DNA of 64,000 nucleotides, taken from an uncultured Prevotellaceae bacterium. GTDB lineage: Bacteria; Bacteroidota; Bacteroidia; Bacteroidales; Bacteroidaceae. Within the stretch, counting starts at the first letter, position 1, and every line of letters starts with the position of its first letter. The DNA lies in assembly GCA_902769705.1 (NCBI GenBank), contig CACXPX010000004.1:1-64000 (forward strand), written 5' to 3'. A program made the position numbers and the translations under genes. Positions 63,549 to 64,000 of this stretch are shown one piece after another. The notes under the pieces are model-generated. The model saw only the letters and a program-made list of their open reading frames with translations. It was not told the DNA's origin and did no database searches.

Positions 63549-64000
63549 ATGGAGTTTACAGCTAAACAAATCGCCCAATTCATCGAGGGCAGAATAGAAG
63601 GCGACGAGAACGCCACGGTGAATACATTTGCAAAGATTGAGGAAGGAACGCCAGGTGCCATCTCGTTCCTCTCCAACCCCAAATACACCCACTACATCTA
63701 CGACACTAAGTCGTCGGTGGTGCTCATTGACGAGAAAGTGGAATTGGAACATCCCGTTTCCACAACGCTCATTCGCGTAAAGAATGCATATGAGTGTGTG
63801 GCAAAGTTGCTTCAGCTCTACGACTCGATGAGGCCGAAGAAGACCGGCGTAGACCCACTTGCATTCGTTTCGCCTACGGCAACCATCGGCAAGGATTGCT
63901 ACATCGCTCCATTTGCCTATATCGGCGACGGTGTGGTCATTGGCGACAATTGCCGCATCTATCCCCATGTGACCATCTACGAGGGTTGCAAACTCGGCAA
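63549..64000 (+). CDS. lpxD: UDP-3-O-(3-hydroxyacyl)glucosamine N-acyltransferase, 3' end outside window
   Basis: The first 150 residues are visible: MEFTAKQIAQFIEGRIEGDE, then GTPGAISFLSNPKYTHYIY (uridine-binding N-domain), then from about residue 100 the start of hexapeptide left-handed-helix repeats (ATIGKDCYIAPFAYIGDGVVIGDN). LpxD adds the second acyl chain in lipid A synthesis. The gene runs off the right edge, so the catalytic His and C-terminus cannot be checked. Confidence 0.93.
   Translation, partial: MEFTAKQIAQFIEGRIEGDENATVNTFAKIEEGTPGAISFLSNPKYTHYIYDTKSSVVLIDEKVELEHPVSTTLIRVKNAYECVAKLLQLYDSMRPKKTGVDPLAFVSPTATIGKDCYIAPFAYIGDGVVIGDNCRIYPHVTIYEGCKLG

Overview
The window looks like a chromosome segment from a Prevotella/Segatella-type member of the Bacteroidales. 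The evidence is: promoters of the Bacteroidetes form TTTG-N19/20-TAnnTTTG in front of many genes; almost no Shine-Dalgarno signals; BspA-type leucine-rich-repeat surface proteins, BACON lipoproteins and dockerin domains; an RprXY-type two-component system; an EF-G2-type second elongation factor; DUF4105/Lnb; GH127 arabinofuranosidases; and an M64 peptidase. No tRNA, rRNA, CRISPR array, insertion sequence transposase or phage gene was seen.

Layout. 1-8.5 kb: the 3' end of a surface protein with a dockerin, a secreted metallo-beta-lactamase-fold hydrolase, an MltF-like lytic transglycosylase, the hisG-hisD-hisC operon (no hisB follows) and a Dcu C4-dicarboxylate antiporter. 8.5-13.6 kb: two divergently transcribed GH127 paralogues. 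14-22.3 kb: an envelope block with a PpiD-like foldase, a CorC/CNNM protein, LptC and an outer-membrane protein on the minus strand, then an Lnb-like lipoprotein acyltransferase and a degenerate alkaline-phosphatase-fold protein on the plus strand. 22.5-27 kb: secA and an orphan ABC ATPase. 27-41 kb: a minus-strand gene train of eleven genes. It starts with a stand-alone LytTR regulator, passes through FHA/zinc-ribbon proteins, a truncated pseudokinase with MORN repeats and secreted proteins, and ends in a roughly 2000-residue repeat surface protein, a PEGA-like/outer-membrane protein and a BACON lipoprotein. 41.8-51.2 kb: housekeeping and envelope genes (TRIC channel, hydroxyacid dehydrogenase, RarA, omega-amidase, glucosaminidase, mini-HPPK, M64 peptidase, TPR protein). 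51.3-64 kb: rplT/rpmI/infC/thrS, a SprT-like protein, rprY/rprX, an EF-G2-like factor, hemW, an HD phosphohydrolase and the start of lpxD.

Two things stand out. First, six intergenic regions carry arrays with an exact 22-nt period and a common grammar: S-TCA-N11-TGA-S-NNN, where TCA may be TTA and TGA may be TAA. The 11-nt core is shared within an array but differs between arrays. I do not recognise this family. The conserved triplets are stop codons on the two strands, and a 22-nt period walks them through all reading frames. Second, the 27-41 kb locus looks like a self-contained envelope signalling and surface-display system with phosphothreonine-reader (FHA) domains but no intact kinase.

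Other repeat classes are heptamer tandem repeats beside several genes, GC-rich CCCCTCC-type palindromes (including an exact 57-bp pair flanking one gene), AAACTGC/GCAGTTT hairpin modules, and a 208-bp MITE-like element with perfect 27-bp terminal inverted repeats.
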